A stretch of DNA of 36,781 nt, from the NCBI GenBank assembly GCA_001314815.1, contig LJXT01000023.1, positions 1 to 36,781 on the forward strand, read 5' to 3'. Positions 24,501 through 33,451 of this stretch are shown one piece after another (positions within the stretch are counted from its first letter, which is position 1; each line of letters starts with the position of its first letter). The position numbers were made by a program, and so were the translations under genes. The notes beneath the pieces are model-generated. The model was given only the letters and a program-made list of their open reading frames with translations. It ran no database searches and had not been told where the DNA came from. The DNA comes from Algoriphagus marincola HL-49. GTDB lineage: Bacteria; Bacteroidota; Bacteroidia; Cytophagales; Cyclobacteriaceae.

Positions 24501-26470
24501 TAGTCAAGTGTATCGAGTCGCTGCAGGTATTTAGCCCTCGAAAGACTGTCTAAGGTCTCTCTGCTTGTACTTTCATTTTGATCCTCGTTTTCGGCATCTA
24601 CCTCCTCTTCATAATCTACTTCATCACTGACTTCGGGAATTTCACAGGTAAGGCAAACTAGGCCAGCCTCATTGAAAGCCCAAGTATTTCCCTCCTGCAC
24701 GTCTCGATTTCTATACCCATTTCTATAGATAGTATTTCGGAGAATTTCCAATAGAGATCGATCCATAATGAATGGTTTTTCATAAGGGATTGACATGGTG
24801 AGACTGACGCGCTGACCTCTAAAGATCTCAATGGCGCTGTAATCATATCCGGGAAGGAAAGTCACTACAGAATCTTGTATGCTGATGTTGTAAGACAATA
24901 GTTTTGCATTTTCCAATGATTCAGCCTTTGTTTTTCCTCTGGAGAAAAACTCCTTCTCTAGAGTTACTAAGGAATCGGAAGTTCCGATCAGTTTAAGGCT
25001 GACCTCATTAAAATCTGGATCTTCGGCTTGATTATCCAAGGTCAATACCATCGTCCCACCGGTTGCGGAAATGGTTTCAGTTTCTTGATATCGGTTTTCG
25101 TTTTTGAATTGACTGACTATTCTTGGGACTTGGAATAAAGCTATTCCCAAGCATAGGAGCCAAAGGGCAAAAGCAATCAAGCCGAATCGATTTGCCACCA
25201 AATTCTTGCGAATCAGCACACTTAGTCCAAGCAGCATGAAGATGACACCAGGTATAATCATCAAGAAGGATGAACTAATGGCTAGCCAGCTAGGTACAAT
25301 TCCGGTGAATAGCTCAAAAGGAACTTCCCCTGTAGACATCACATAATCATTTGGATTGAGATACTGGAAGAAAAAGGCTAGTGCAACTAAAGGTGAAATG
25401 GTCAATGATAGTCCAATAAAGAAGACGATCATCCCGAATATGACCCGAAAGACCACTAATAGAAATTTACCCAAAGGTCCCAAGGCTTTTCCTATTGCCT
25501 CAATGACTTGTCCCAAAACCCGGAACGGTGCCATCAGAATTCTCTTTGCTGAAGATTCTGGCTGAGGAGGAATAGGGTTCATGTTTTCCTTTAGCGTCGA
25601 ATCAATATTGTCCAAGGTGATTTCCCCACCTTTCATTTTGATTCGCTCAGTGATCGAAAGGGCCACCGGCGTGATAATCCACAAGATCAGGTAAATCAAT
25701 ACTCCGGAGCCACCGGCTATTGTAAGGAATACGAAGGCCAATCTGACCCAAAGTACTTCGACTCCGAAATAAGCAGCTAAGCCACTCGCCACACCACCTA
25801 AAGCCTTGTCGTCAGGATTTCTGTATAGCTTTTTGATCGACTTATCTTCTTCGTAGTCGTAGCTTACGGGGAGGATAATCCACATCACGATGTAGGCTAC
25901 CAAGGTGAAGAAGCCAAATGAGAATTTAAATCTTACTTCATCAAAAATCCAAAACCCAGGGCCTTCGAATATGCTATTAAACTGACCGCTGAAGAGCAAT
26001 AGAAGCGCAATCAAACGAATCCAAAGCGGGTCAATCCTGAAGTAGTTAGCGATTCCGGCGCATACACCTCCCAGAATTTTCTTGGGTTCGGATCGCATGA
26101 GTTTTTTATACCCCTGCTTCTCATCTCCTGGAGGAGTCACGTATTTATAGAAGTCCTCCTGGGTAGCTTCTTCTTTATCCGGAGCAGCTTCTTCTTCACC
26201 TTGTTCTACGGAGACGAAATCTGCAATAGTTCCCATTTTCTTGATGAGGTTATCTACGTTTTCCGCAGTGATTACCTGCTTGTTGTTTTTGAGATTGCTG
26301 AGAAAAATCTCCGCAATTCTGTTTTCGATATCAGAAATGATTTCCTGATTATCGGAGTAAGAGGAGAAATGTCTATTGATCGCATCGAGATATTTTCGAA
26401 GGGTATCATAGCCATCCTCTTCGATGTGGAATAAAATTCCGCTTATGTTGATACTTATGGTCTTTTTCAT
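24500..26470 (-). CDS. PspC-domain membrane protein with two PspC modules
   Basis: This 656-residue protein has an N-terminal soluble domain (1-110) that starts MKKTISINISGILFHIEEDG, then two PspC modules, each with a charged entry and helices: LMRSEPKKILGGVCAGIANY (about 124-143) and LYRNPDDKALGGVASGLAAY (about 214-233). Further membrane helices run to about 455, and a C-terminal domain rich in beta strands (about 470-620) precedes an acidic tail. PspC proteins act in envelope-stress sensing with phage-shock systems. It lies 138 bases downstream of a PadR regulator gene, a familiar PadR-PspC arrangement in Bacteroidota, so PadR probably controls it. Confidence 0.88.
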   Translation of the reverse strand: MKKTISINISGILFHIEEDGYDTLRKYLDAINRHFSSYSDNQEIISDIENRIAEIFLSNLKNNKQVITAENVDNLIKKMGTIADFVSVEQGEEEAAPDKEEATQEDFYKYVTPPGDEKQGYKKLMRSEPKKILGGVCAGIANYFRIDPLWIRLIALLLLFSGQFNSIFEGPGFWIFDEVRFKFSFGFFTLVAYIVMWIILPVSYDYEEDKSIKKLYRNPDDKALGGVASGLAAYFGVEVLWVRLAFVFLTIAGGSGVLIYLILWIITPVALSITERIKMKGGEITLDNIDSTLKENMNPIPPQPESSAKRILMAPFRVLGQVIEAIGKALGPLGKFLLVVFRVIFGMIVFFIGLSLTISPLVALAFFFQYLNPNDYVMSTGEVPFELFTGIVPSWLAISSSFLMIIPGVIFMLLGLSVLIRKNLVANRFGLIAFALWLLCLGIALFQVPRIVSQFKNENRYQETETISATGGTMVLTLDNQAEDPDFNEVSLKLIGTSDSLVTLEKEFFSRGKTKAESLENAKLLSYNISIQDSVVTFLPGYDYSAIEIFRGQRVSLTMSIPYEKPFIMDRSLLEILRNTIYRNGYRNRDVQEGNTWAFNEAGLVCLTCEIPEVSDEVDYEEEVDAENEDQNESTSRETLDSLSRAKYLQRLDTLD

Positions 26471-26525
26471 GTGTGTATTTTTTTAAGAGGTCACATGGAA
26501 TCTTGCATGGTTTTTTCAATCGATA

Positions 26526-26539
26526 AGGGCTTCGGCCCT
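26526..26539. other. UUCG-loop hairpin between padR-type gene and PspC gene
   Basis: AGGGC-TTCG-GCCCT forms a short but very stable hairpin on the plus strand. Its plus side is followed by a T run (26544-26549), but both flanking genes are on the minus strand, where no T run follows. It may be an mRNA element in the leader of the PspC gene; role unknown. Confidence 0.45.
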
Positions 26540-26608
26540 AGTGTTTTTTGAGTAATGCTCGATTTCATGATTTTTTCTTTTTTCGACTACTTCTGCTTTG
26601 GTCTTGGA

Positions 26609-26938
26609 TTATTTTTTCCGGGTGATCATTTGGGTGGAATCCAAGATGGATTGCCAGGTTTCCTGTAGGGTGGAGAGAAATTCTTTGCCCTGTTCTGTAA
26701 TAGAATAGTACTTTCTCGGAGGCCCAGATTCAGATTCTACCCAGCGGTATTTGACCAGCTCCGCAGCTTTGAGACGATTGAGAAGAGGGTACAATGTGCC
26801 TTCGACTACGATCATTTGCGCTTGAGTTAGTTCCTCTATGAGATCAGAGGTATAAACTTCATCGCGCGAAATGATGTGAAGGACACAGAGTTCTAATAGT
26901 CCCTTTCTCATTTGAATTTGTGTGTTGGCTATATTCAT
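26609..26938 (-). CDS. PadR family transcriptional regulator
   Basis: This 109-residue protein is a small winged-helix regulator of the PadR type (PadR-s2). The signature runs LELCVLHIISRDEVYTSDLI (about 15-34), EGTLYPLLNRLKAAELV (46-62) and the wing SESGPPRKYYSITEQG (69-84). It is cytoplasmic and dimeric by family. It precedes the PspC-domain gene on the same strand and probably represses its own unit. A perfect 7-bp inverted repeat at 27056-27073 upstream is a possible operator. Confidence 0.9.
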   Translation of the reverse strand: MNIANTQIQMRKGLLELCVLHIISRDEVYTSDLIEELTQAQMIVVEGTLYPLLNRLKAAELVKYRWVESESGPPRKYYSITEQGKEFLSTLQETWQSILDSTQMITRKK

Positions 26939-27055
26939 GTCGATAGTGGTGATATTCTTTTTCAGCCAAAATATTCTCTTCTATTCACTGAAAAGATTTT
27001 TGCCTTGCTGATAATTAATGAAAAATGATACCAATCTTTTCCAAGCTACCTTGTA

Positions 27056-27073
27056 ATGCCTAATTCTAGGCAT
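27056..27073. repeat. Perfect 7-bp inverted repeat, possible operator
   Basis: ATGCCTA-ATTC-TAGGCAT is a perfect inverted repeat with a 4-base centre. Its size suits a dimeric winged-helix regulator. It is 118 bases before the PadR start and 245 before the PorV-like gene. Assignment to PadR is inference. Confidence 0.45.
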
Positions 27074-27200
27074 GAAGTAGGGAGTTTCGAATTGAAAACC
27101 ATATAAAAATCCCTATTTGGGTTGTTTAAATTAGGTTTTTGAAGGATTTGAAAGATTTTGAAAAAAATATGGGCGCCCTGCCCTTGGACTTTTTGTGTAT

Positions 27201-27252
27201 AAAAAAATGTAGAGAACCGTACAAAAAAGTGTTCGGTCACGTACATTTTTTT
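27201..27252. repeat. Long inverted repeat before the PorV-like gene
   Basis: Arms AAAAAAATGTA (27201-27211) and TACATTTTTTT (27242-27252) are perfectly complementary over 11 bp. A second pair, ACCG (27216-27219) and CGGT (27234-27237), sits inside, so the RNA could form a two-part hairpin followed by a T run. It lies 65 bases upstream of the start at 27318. It could be a terminator or attenuator for the plus strand, or a binding site. Confidence 0.5.
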
Positions 27253-27317
27253 TACGCTTCTCCAGGGAATATTCCAGAGATTAATCCATCTAACAAGAAT
27301 TTGGTTATTTTGGCCTT

Positions 27318-28445
27318 GTGAATCAATCGAAGGCCTTTTATCTAAGGATTTTTACACTCATCACTCTTCTAGGAACAGGGATCTCCTTGAAGGCACAGGA
27401 TCTTACTCCAAAATATTCCAATGAGTTCTTGAATATTGGGGTAGGAGCTAGGGCTTTGGGAATGGGAGGAGCGCAGGTTTCTGCCGTAAGGGATGTAACG
27501 GCCTCTTACTGGAATCCCGCCGGGCTTTTTGGCACTAAAAACCGCTACGAGGCTACCTTGATGCATGCTGAATATTTTGCGGGGATAGCTCAATACGATT
27601 ACTTGGCATTTACCACACCGATCAAGGATCAGAGTCAAATTGCTGTTTCTCTAATCCGCTTTGGAGTTGATGATATTCCTGATACTAGGTTTTTGTATGA
27701 CGCCAACGGTGCATTGAATTACAACAATATTCAGTTTTTCAATGCAGCCGACTACGCACTCTTGCTCACGTATTCTCGGGCGATTTCAGATCGAATCAAA
27801 GTCGGGGCAAATGCCAAAGTGATTCACCGAAATGTGGGGAAATTTGCCTCTGCTTGGGGTTTTGGATTGGATGTCGGAGCCATGTACCACAAGGACAAGC
27901 TGACCGTTGGCCTTATGCTGCGCGATATCACCACCACATTCAATGCTTGGGCTCATAATGCTGAGATGGTAAGAGATATCTATGCAGATACAGATAACGA
28001 GGTGCCGCTAAACTCGGTGGAACTCACTTTGCCAAGGGCAATCAGTAGCATTAGCTATTACTGGAAGCTCGGAGAAACATTTGGTCTGGTCTCAGCACTT
28101 GATCTGGATATGACCTTTGATGGAAATAGAAATACCCTTATTTCTACTTCACTGCTGAGTATTGACCCAAGACTTGGCTTGGAGCTGAGCTTTAAGCAGG
28201 TGGCTTTCTTGCGTACAGGAGTGAGTAATTTTCAGTACATCAAGGATTTTCAGGGTAATGAAAGTTTAAATTTCCTCCCTAGTGCAGGTTTGGGGTTCAA
28301 TATCAATCAGCGTTTCCAAATCGATTATGCACTTTCGGATATTGGAAATATTTCAGAGACACCTTATTCACATATTTTTAGTGTGAAAGTTTCATTAGAA
28401 AATCTTAAAGAGGAGGATAGAAAGTATAAGGGATGGGCTTACTGA
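27318..28445 (+). CDS. porV2: PorV-like outer-membrane protein of the type IX secretion system (PorV2 type)
   Basis: This 375-residue protein starts with GTG and has a signal peptide (about 1-27, ending ISLKA-Q). The mature N-terminus SNEFLNIGVGARALGMGGAQ and the following VSAVRDVTASYWNPAGL are the hallmark of the PorV/PorQ family, FadL-like outer-membrane barrels. PorV carries type IX cargo from the translocon to the sortase PorU. The neighbouring gene, overlapping by 13 bases, is a long PorU-like sortase, which fits the separate PorV2/PorU2 pair found in Cytophagales and not the classical porV locus. The 2 suffix is from family memory and less certain than the PorV-family call. Confidence 0.82.
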   Translation: MNQSKAFYLRIFTLITLLGTGISLKAQDLTPKYSNEFLNIGVGARALGMGGAQVSAVRDVTASYWNPAGLFGTKNRYEATLMHAEYFAGIAQYDYLAFTTPIKDQSQIAVSLIRFGVDDIPDTRFLYDANGALNYNNIQFFNAADYALLLTYSRAISDRIKVGANAKVIHRNVGKFASAWGFGLDVGAMYHKDKLTVGLMLRDITTTFNAWAHNAEMVRDIYADTDNEVPLNSVELTLPRAISSISYYWKLGETFGLVSALDLDMTFDGNRNTLISTSLLSIDPRLGLELSFKQVAFLRTGVSNFQYIKDFQGNESLNFLPSAGLGFNINQRFQIDYALSDIGNISETPYSHIFSVKVSLENLKEEDRKYKGWAY

Positions 28446-31400
28446 AACGCATATTGATAATAGCTTTGGTCCTTTTTGCAGTAGGATCCTCACAGGCTCA
28501 GATAGCCCGATGGTATAATTATGGGCAGGACTATTACAAGGTTAAAACAGCCAAAGACGGTATCCACCGAATCCCAGCTGAGTCTTTGGAAGCAGCAGGA
28601 TTGAACCTCAATTCCCTAGACCCTAGAAAGCTGAGCTTGTATCATCGGGGGAAAGAAGTAGCAATTTTCGTAGAAGGTGAAGCAGACGGGCAATTGGGAA
28701 GTGGTGACTTTATAGAGTTTTACGGTTTGAGAAATGATGCTACGCTAGACTCTCTGCTTTATCGAGATAAGTTTCCAGCCAATCCCTACTTTAATTTACA
28801 TTCAGATAGTACGGCGTTTTTCCTGACCATCAAGTCTGAAGGAACTGGAAAACGAATGCTTGAAAGAGCGGATGTATCGGGCAGTATTCCTGAAATCACC
28901 AGCTTTGAGAGTAGCCGTAAAGTTGTTTTTGGAGATCAATTTTCATTGGGTGCGAGTTATACCTTGGGATTCCGGCTATCTAGTTATGACAACGGAGAGG
29001 GCTGGATGAGTACCATAATTACCAAGGGTGCCGTTCGGAATATTCCCTTTGAAAATTTAGGCCAGGTAGTCAATGGAGGAAATCCTAGATTGGTGATTGG
29101 TCTAACTGGTCGGTCAGGAAATCCTCATTTGGTGAGAATTGGAGCTGGTAGAAATGCTGGAACACAGCGAGTACTTCAGGAAGCTATTTTTGAAGGTTTT
29201 TCATCGCTTGAGCTAGAAGTTCCGCTACAGTTCTTGGATTTTGATCCAAACGGAAATATAGTAATCTCTGTGAGCCCTCAAGGTCCTGAATCTGCAGATA
29301 ATATCTCGATCACCTATGCTCAGATTTATTATCAAAAGGCCAAGCCGTCAGTTGACTTTTTGTCTGAGGAGATTTCAGTCCCTGCTGGTGAGTCTAGGAT
29401 TTCTTTACCCGGCGATGCAGCAGCGTATCGGGCATTTGAAATCACTGATCCTAATAATCTGGAGTTTCTCAATATTACCCAAAATGGTAGCCAATTTGTT
29501 CTACAGTCCGGTGTAGCTACTGAGGCAAGTAAAATCAAAATCCAGAATCTTGCCGAAATACAGACTATCGATAGGCTGGAGCGAGTGAGATTCAGAGATT
29601 ATTTATCTCAAAGTGCCAACTATCTGTTGGTTGGTCATCGCGAGTTGCAGAAGGCAGGTACGGAATTCGAAAATGTATTGGAGGCTTATGCATCTCACCG
29701 GGCATCTCCTATTGGAGGCAGCTACGATACCCTCACGCTGCTCATGGAGGAGATGTACAATCAATATGCCTATGGTGAAGAAAGCCCAGTAGCACTTTCT
29801 AATTTTTTGAAAGAATATTATCCCGCACACAGGCCTTCTCATGTGCTCTTGGCAGGAAGGGCACTTGCAATCTATTCAACTGCCAGGGAGGCTGGCGTGA
29901 CTTATTTTTACCGAAATAGGCCATCAGTTTTTCCGTTTCAAAGTTTAGTGCCAGTAGCAGGATATCCTTTCTCGGATAATGAATACGTGATAGATTTGGA
30001 TTCCCAAAATCCAGACGTGCCTGCGATAGCAATTGGAAGAATACCAGCTAAAAATGCTCAGGAACTCGAAATCTATTTAAATAAGGCTATTGAAAAGGAT
30101 GAGTTGGGCCTTTCTGAACCTTGGCAAAAAGAGCTCATCCATCTCGGTGGAGGGGTTTCAGAGTTTGAGTTGGATCGATATTTCAGCTTCCTAAATGGAT
30201 TTAAGGCTATCGCCGAATCTGATTTCTTAGGAGGTAATGTGACCACTTACCGGAAGCGGTCCAACAATGTAGTGGAGGTAATTGACATTACAGGAGACTT
30301 AAATGAAGGGCGTTCTTTGGTGACTTTCTTCGGACATGGCTCTCCTACGATATTGGATATTGATATCGGTTTTGCATCAGATCCGACCATCAACTATCAA
30401 AATAAAGGAAAATATCCGGTCATGCTCTTCAATGGCTGTGATTACGGAAGTGCTTTCGGAACCAATTATACTCAGGGAGAAGACTGGGTCATGACAGCTG
30501 ATAAAGGAGCTTCCAATATTCTGGCTAATTCATCCATTGGCGTAGACGTATTTCTCCGAAGATATTCAGAGCAATTTTATTTGGAGGCTTTTGCAGACAG
30601 TGCCAAGATTTTCAGAACTGTAGGTGAGATCAAGCGGACTGCGGAAGGCAATTTTGTCAATCGATATGGCCTCAATCCTCTGAATTATTCCCACATGGAG
30701 CAAATGATTCTACTGGGAGATCCGGCTACTCGACTTTTTCCTGCCGATAAGCCCGATTATTATTTGGAAGAATCTGAGGCAAGGATAGGGACTTTTGAAA
30801 ATGAACCCATTACTACCTTGACGGATAGCCTGAAGCTGACTTTTGTGCTTCGAAATATCGGGATTACAAGTTCTGACTCTATTCATTACAAAGTTAGCAG
30901 ACAGCTGGCAGATGGGACGGTAATCAATTACCCTGAAATCCAGATTCCGGCAACAAAAAGGTTGGATACGCTATTTTTCACCATCCCAAATGTGGAGGTG
31001 AATTCAGCTGGGGAAAACTTCTTTGATCTAATCGTCAATAGCAAGCAGGAAGTGGAGGAAATGTCCTTGACGAATAATCAGATTCGCATTTCTCAATTTA
31101 TTTCACTCAGTGGGTCCTTGCACTTAAGTCCTAAAGCCTATGCCATCGAAAACTCAACTAATGCAGAGTTGATAGGTCAAATCCCGGGCAAAAACGAAAC
31201 TGAAAGGATTGTCATCGTTCAGCTTGATACTGCATCAACCTTCAATTCAGCCTATCGAAAAGAAATCCGAATTCCTACGAAAGGAATTTTCAATTGGCCG
31301 GTGGAATTACTCACAGGGCCTGATTCCGTGACTTATTTCTGGAGATCCAAATATCAGGAACCAAGACAAGGTGAAACTGATTCCTGGACGACTACCTCAT

Positions 31401-33451
31401 TTTCTTATATCAATAATGGCCCCGAGGGATGGACTCAGCGGGTATTACCACAGCTTGGAGAGAATATTTTGAATAATCTAGAGGTCAATTCAAATGCCTC
31501 AAGATTGAAGTACTTGGATCAGGATTTAGGTTTTGAGGTATTTACGGTGGGTTCAGCAGTAGATAGTTTGTCATTTAGAAATACCCAATTTTTCTTAAAT
31601 GAGGTTCCGCAAATCATTGACAATGTCAACAATGCAAACAGTCGACTTTGTCCAAATGGATCTTTGGGCTTGGTGACTTTTCAGCAGAAAACCTTGCAAC
31701 CTTACCTTCCAGTACCGGTGCCAGGATTTGATATTTTGGATGGGAGATCATGTGGTCGACCGCCTCAATTAATTCAGAGCATTCGAAATGCTTGGATAGT
31801 AGCGCCGGGAAGGACCATTTTGGATGATTTTACCGAAAATGTAGAAGAGGGAGATTATGTGGTGATTTTCACAGTAGGAGGTGTCAATTTCGATGATTGG
31901 CCGGATCAAGCTTATGCAAGATTGAAGGAATTTGGTGCCAGTGAAGTGACCCTTCGGAACTTACAGTCTGGCGATCCTTACATTCTGTATGGACGGAAAG
32001 GAATGAAGCCCGGTGAAGCACTTGAGATCATCGGAAATCCTGATTTTGAGGTTCCGTCCAGTCAGCAAACATTGAGTTTCAAAACAGAATTGACTGGATA
32101 TATAAGCGAGGGGTTGATAATTACCCCACAAATCGGCCCAGCAAGAAACTGGGAGGCCTTTGTCCAAGAGATCAATGATAGACCTTGGATCCAAGAGGAA
32201 GAAACCAATTTTGATATCATCGGTATCAAGTCCAATGGAGAGGAAGAAGTTTTGCTTACAGAAGTTACAGATTCGCAATTGGACCTTTCATTTATCAATT
32301 CTGAAGTTTACCCTTACCTCCGCCTTCGTTATCGCATGCAAGATGCTGAATCTACGGATCCGGCAGACTTGAATTTTTGGCAGGTGAATTACACGGGAGT
32401 GCCGGAAGGAGCATTGATGGTAAACCCTCGCTCCGAAACAGTCAAATTAGTCGAAGGACAAACTGGGATTTTGGAATACGAATTTGTGAATGTTTCCAGA
32501 AATGACTTTCTGGATTCTATTCAGGTGAATTGGGAAATCACCAATAGCCAATCCAGACAGGTGGAGCAATTCTCCAAAAAATTCCCAGCTCTCAAAGCAG
32601 GCGAGCGGCTGAGTGAGGCGATCGAGTTTAATACAGTTGGGAAAAACGGAAGCTATGAAATTGAGATTTTCGCCAATCCTAGGATACAGCTCGAGCAGAC
32701 ATTCCGAAATAATCAGCTGGACTTAGGCGTGTACTTCGAAGTAGAAGGGGATGATAGTCAGGATATCTTGGATGTGAATTTCGACGGAGTTTATATCATG
32801 GATGGGGACATTGTCTCTCCGACAGTCATGATCAATGCCATCCTGAAAAATGATCAAGCTATTTTGCTGAAGAAGGATACCGTTGGGCTGGATATTTTCC
32901 TCAAGCGAGAGTGTGAATCCTGCGATTTCGAACGAATCAATTTCTCCAATCCAAATCTAACCTGGACGCCTGCTTCTGAGAATACTGACTTCCGCGTGGC
33001 CTTCCAACCCGGACCATTAGAGGATGGTTTATACACACTACGGGTTCAAAATGAAGATTCTCCGGAGCCATATCAGGTTAATTTTGAAGTAATCAATGAA
33101 TCTCAGATTACCAATTTCTACCCTTATCCGAATCCTTTTAGTACCAGTGTCCGCTTTGTTTTCACACTGACAGGAACAGAAATTCCCGATGAGATCAAGA
33201 TTCAGATCATGACTGTCACAGGCCGGGTGGTCAGAGAAATCCTTCAGGACGAATTAGGGCCAATCCGAATCGGAAATAATATCACCGAATATGCTTGGGA
33301 TGGACGAGATGAGTACGGAGATCAGCTTGCAAATGGAGTATACATTTACCGGGTATTGATCAGAAAGAATGGTCAATTTATGGAACATAGGCCTTCTGCC
33401 GGAGATCGTGCCTTCAAGCAAGGCTATGGTAAAATGTATCTGCTTCGCTAA
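28433..33451 (+). CDS. porU2: Long PorU-like type IX sortase, peptidase family C25 (PorU2 type)
   Basis: This 1672-residue exported protein (signal peptide 1-22, ending SSQAQ) has an N-terminal beta region, then a gingipain-like C25 peptidase domain with His635 in TFFGHGSPT and Cys669 in MLFNGCDYG as the catalytic dyad. Beta-sandwich modules resembling CARDB repeats follow (about 790-890 and 1320-1420). A C-terminal type IX sorting-type domain closes it: FYPYPNPFSTSVRFVF, then YAWDGRDEYGDQLANGVYIY. PorU removes the C-terminal signal of cargo proteins and attaches them to lipopolysaccharide. Classical PorU is nearer 1100-1200 residues, so this is the long form. The start codon lies within the PorV-like gene. 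Confidence 0.85.
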   Translation: MGLLKRILIIALVLFAVGSSQAQIARWYNYGQDYYKVKTAKDGIHRIPAESLEAAGLNLNSLDPRKLSLYHRGKEVAIFVEGEADGQLGSGDFIEFYGLRNDATLDSLLYRDKFPANPYFNLHSDSTAFFLTIKSEGTGKRMLERADVSGSIPEITSFESSRKVVFGDQFSLGASYTLGFRLSSYDNGEGWMSTIITKGAVRNIPFENLGQVVNGGNPRLVIGLTGRSGNPHLVRIGAGRNAGTQRVLQEAIFEGFSSLELEVPLQFLDFDPNGNIVISVSPQGPESADNISITYAQIYYQKAKPSVDFLSEEISVPAGESRISLPGDAAAYRAFEITDPNNLEFLNITQNGSQFVLQSGVATEASKIKIQNLAEIQTIDRLERVRFRDYLSQSANYLLVGHRELQKAGTEFENVLEAYASHRASPIGGSYDTLTLLMEEMYNQYAYGEESPVALSNFLKEYYPAHRPSHVLLAGRALAIYSTAREAGVTYFYRNRPSVFPFQSLVPVAGYPFSDNEYVIDLDSQNPDVPAIAIGRIPAKNAQELEIYLNKAIEKDELGLSEPWQKELIHLGGGVSEFELDRYFSFLNGFKAIAESDFLGGNVTTYRKRSNNVVEVIDITGDLNEGRSLVTFFGHGSPTILDIDIGFASDPTINYQNKGKYPVMLFNGCDYGSAFGTNYTQGEDWVMTADKGASNILANSSIGVDVFLRRYSEQFYLEAFADSAKIFRTVGEIKRTAEGNFVNRYGLNPLNYSHMEQMILLGDPATRLFPADKPDYYLEESEARIGTFENEPITTLTDSLKLTFVLRNIGITSSDSIHYKVSRQLADGTVINYPEIQIPATKRLDTLFFTIPNVEVNSAGENFFDLIVNSKQEVEEMSLTNNQIRISQFISLSGSLHLSPKAYAIENSTNAELIGQIPGKNETERIVIVQLDTASTFNSAYRKEIRIPTKGIFNWPVELLTGPDSVTYFWRSKYQEPRQGETDSWTTTSFSYINNGPEGWTQRVLPQLGENILNNLEVNSNASRLKYLDQDLGFEVFTVGSAVDSLSFRNTQFFLNEVPQIIDNVNNANSRLCPNGSLGLVTFQQKTLQPYLPVPVPGFDILDGRSCGRPPQLIQSIRNAWIVAPGRTILDDFTENVEEGDYVVIFTVGGVNFDDWPDQAYARLKEFGASEVTLRNLQSGDPYILYGRKGMKPGEALEIIGNPDFEVPSSQQTLSFKTELTGYISEGLIITPQIGPARNWEAFVQEINDRPWIQEEETNFDIIGIKSNGEEEVLLTEVTDSQLDLSFINSEVYPYLRLRYRMQDAESTDPADLNFWQVNYTGVPEGALMVNPRSETVKLVEGQTGILEYEFVNVSRNDFLDSIQVNWEITNSQSRQVEQFSKKFPALKAGERLSEAIEFNTVGKNGSYEIEIFANPRIQLEQTFRNNQLDLGVYFEVEGDDSQDILDVNFDGVYIMDGDIVSPTVMINAILKNDQAILLKKDTVGLDIFLKRECESCDFERINFSNPNLTWTPASENTDFRVAFQPGPLEDGLYTLRVQNEDSPEPYQVNFEVINESQITNFYPYPNPFSTSVRFVFTLTGTEIPDEIKIQIMTVTGRVVREILQDELGPIRIGNNITEYAWDGRDEYGDQLANGVYIYRVLIRKNGQFMEHRPSAGDRAFKQGYGKMYLLR

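Larger units (their letters stand above)
26939..27317. other. 379-base divergent intergenic region (padR / porV-like)
   Basis: No gene can be supported here. An open frame at 27139-27321 lacks an ATG start and a credible protein. The region is AT-rich and holds two structured elements, a 7-bp inverted repeat at 27056-27073 and a long inverted repeat at 27201-27252, which are listed separately. No exact TAnnTTTG box stands out before either gene; TATTTTG (one base short) occurs before both. Confidence 0.7.

Noticed and set aside
27139-27321. 60-residue open frame before the PorV-like gene
   Set aside because: It begins with a non-ATG codon, has no recognisable protein or signal, runs through the inverted repeat and overlaps the start of the real gene.
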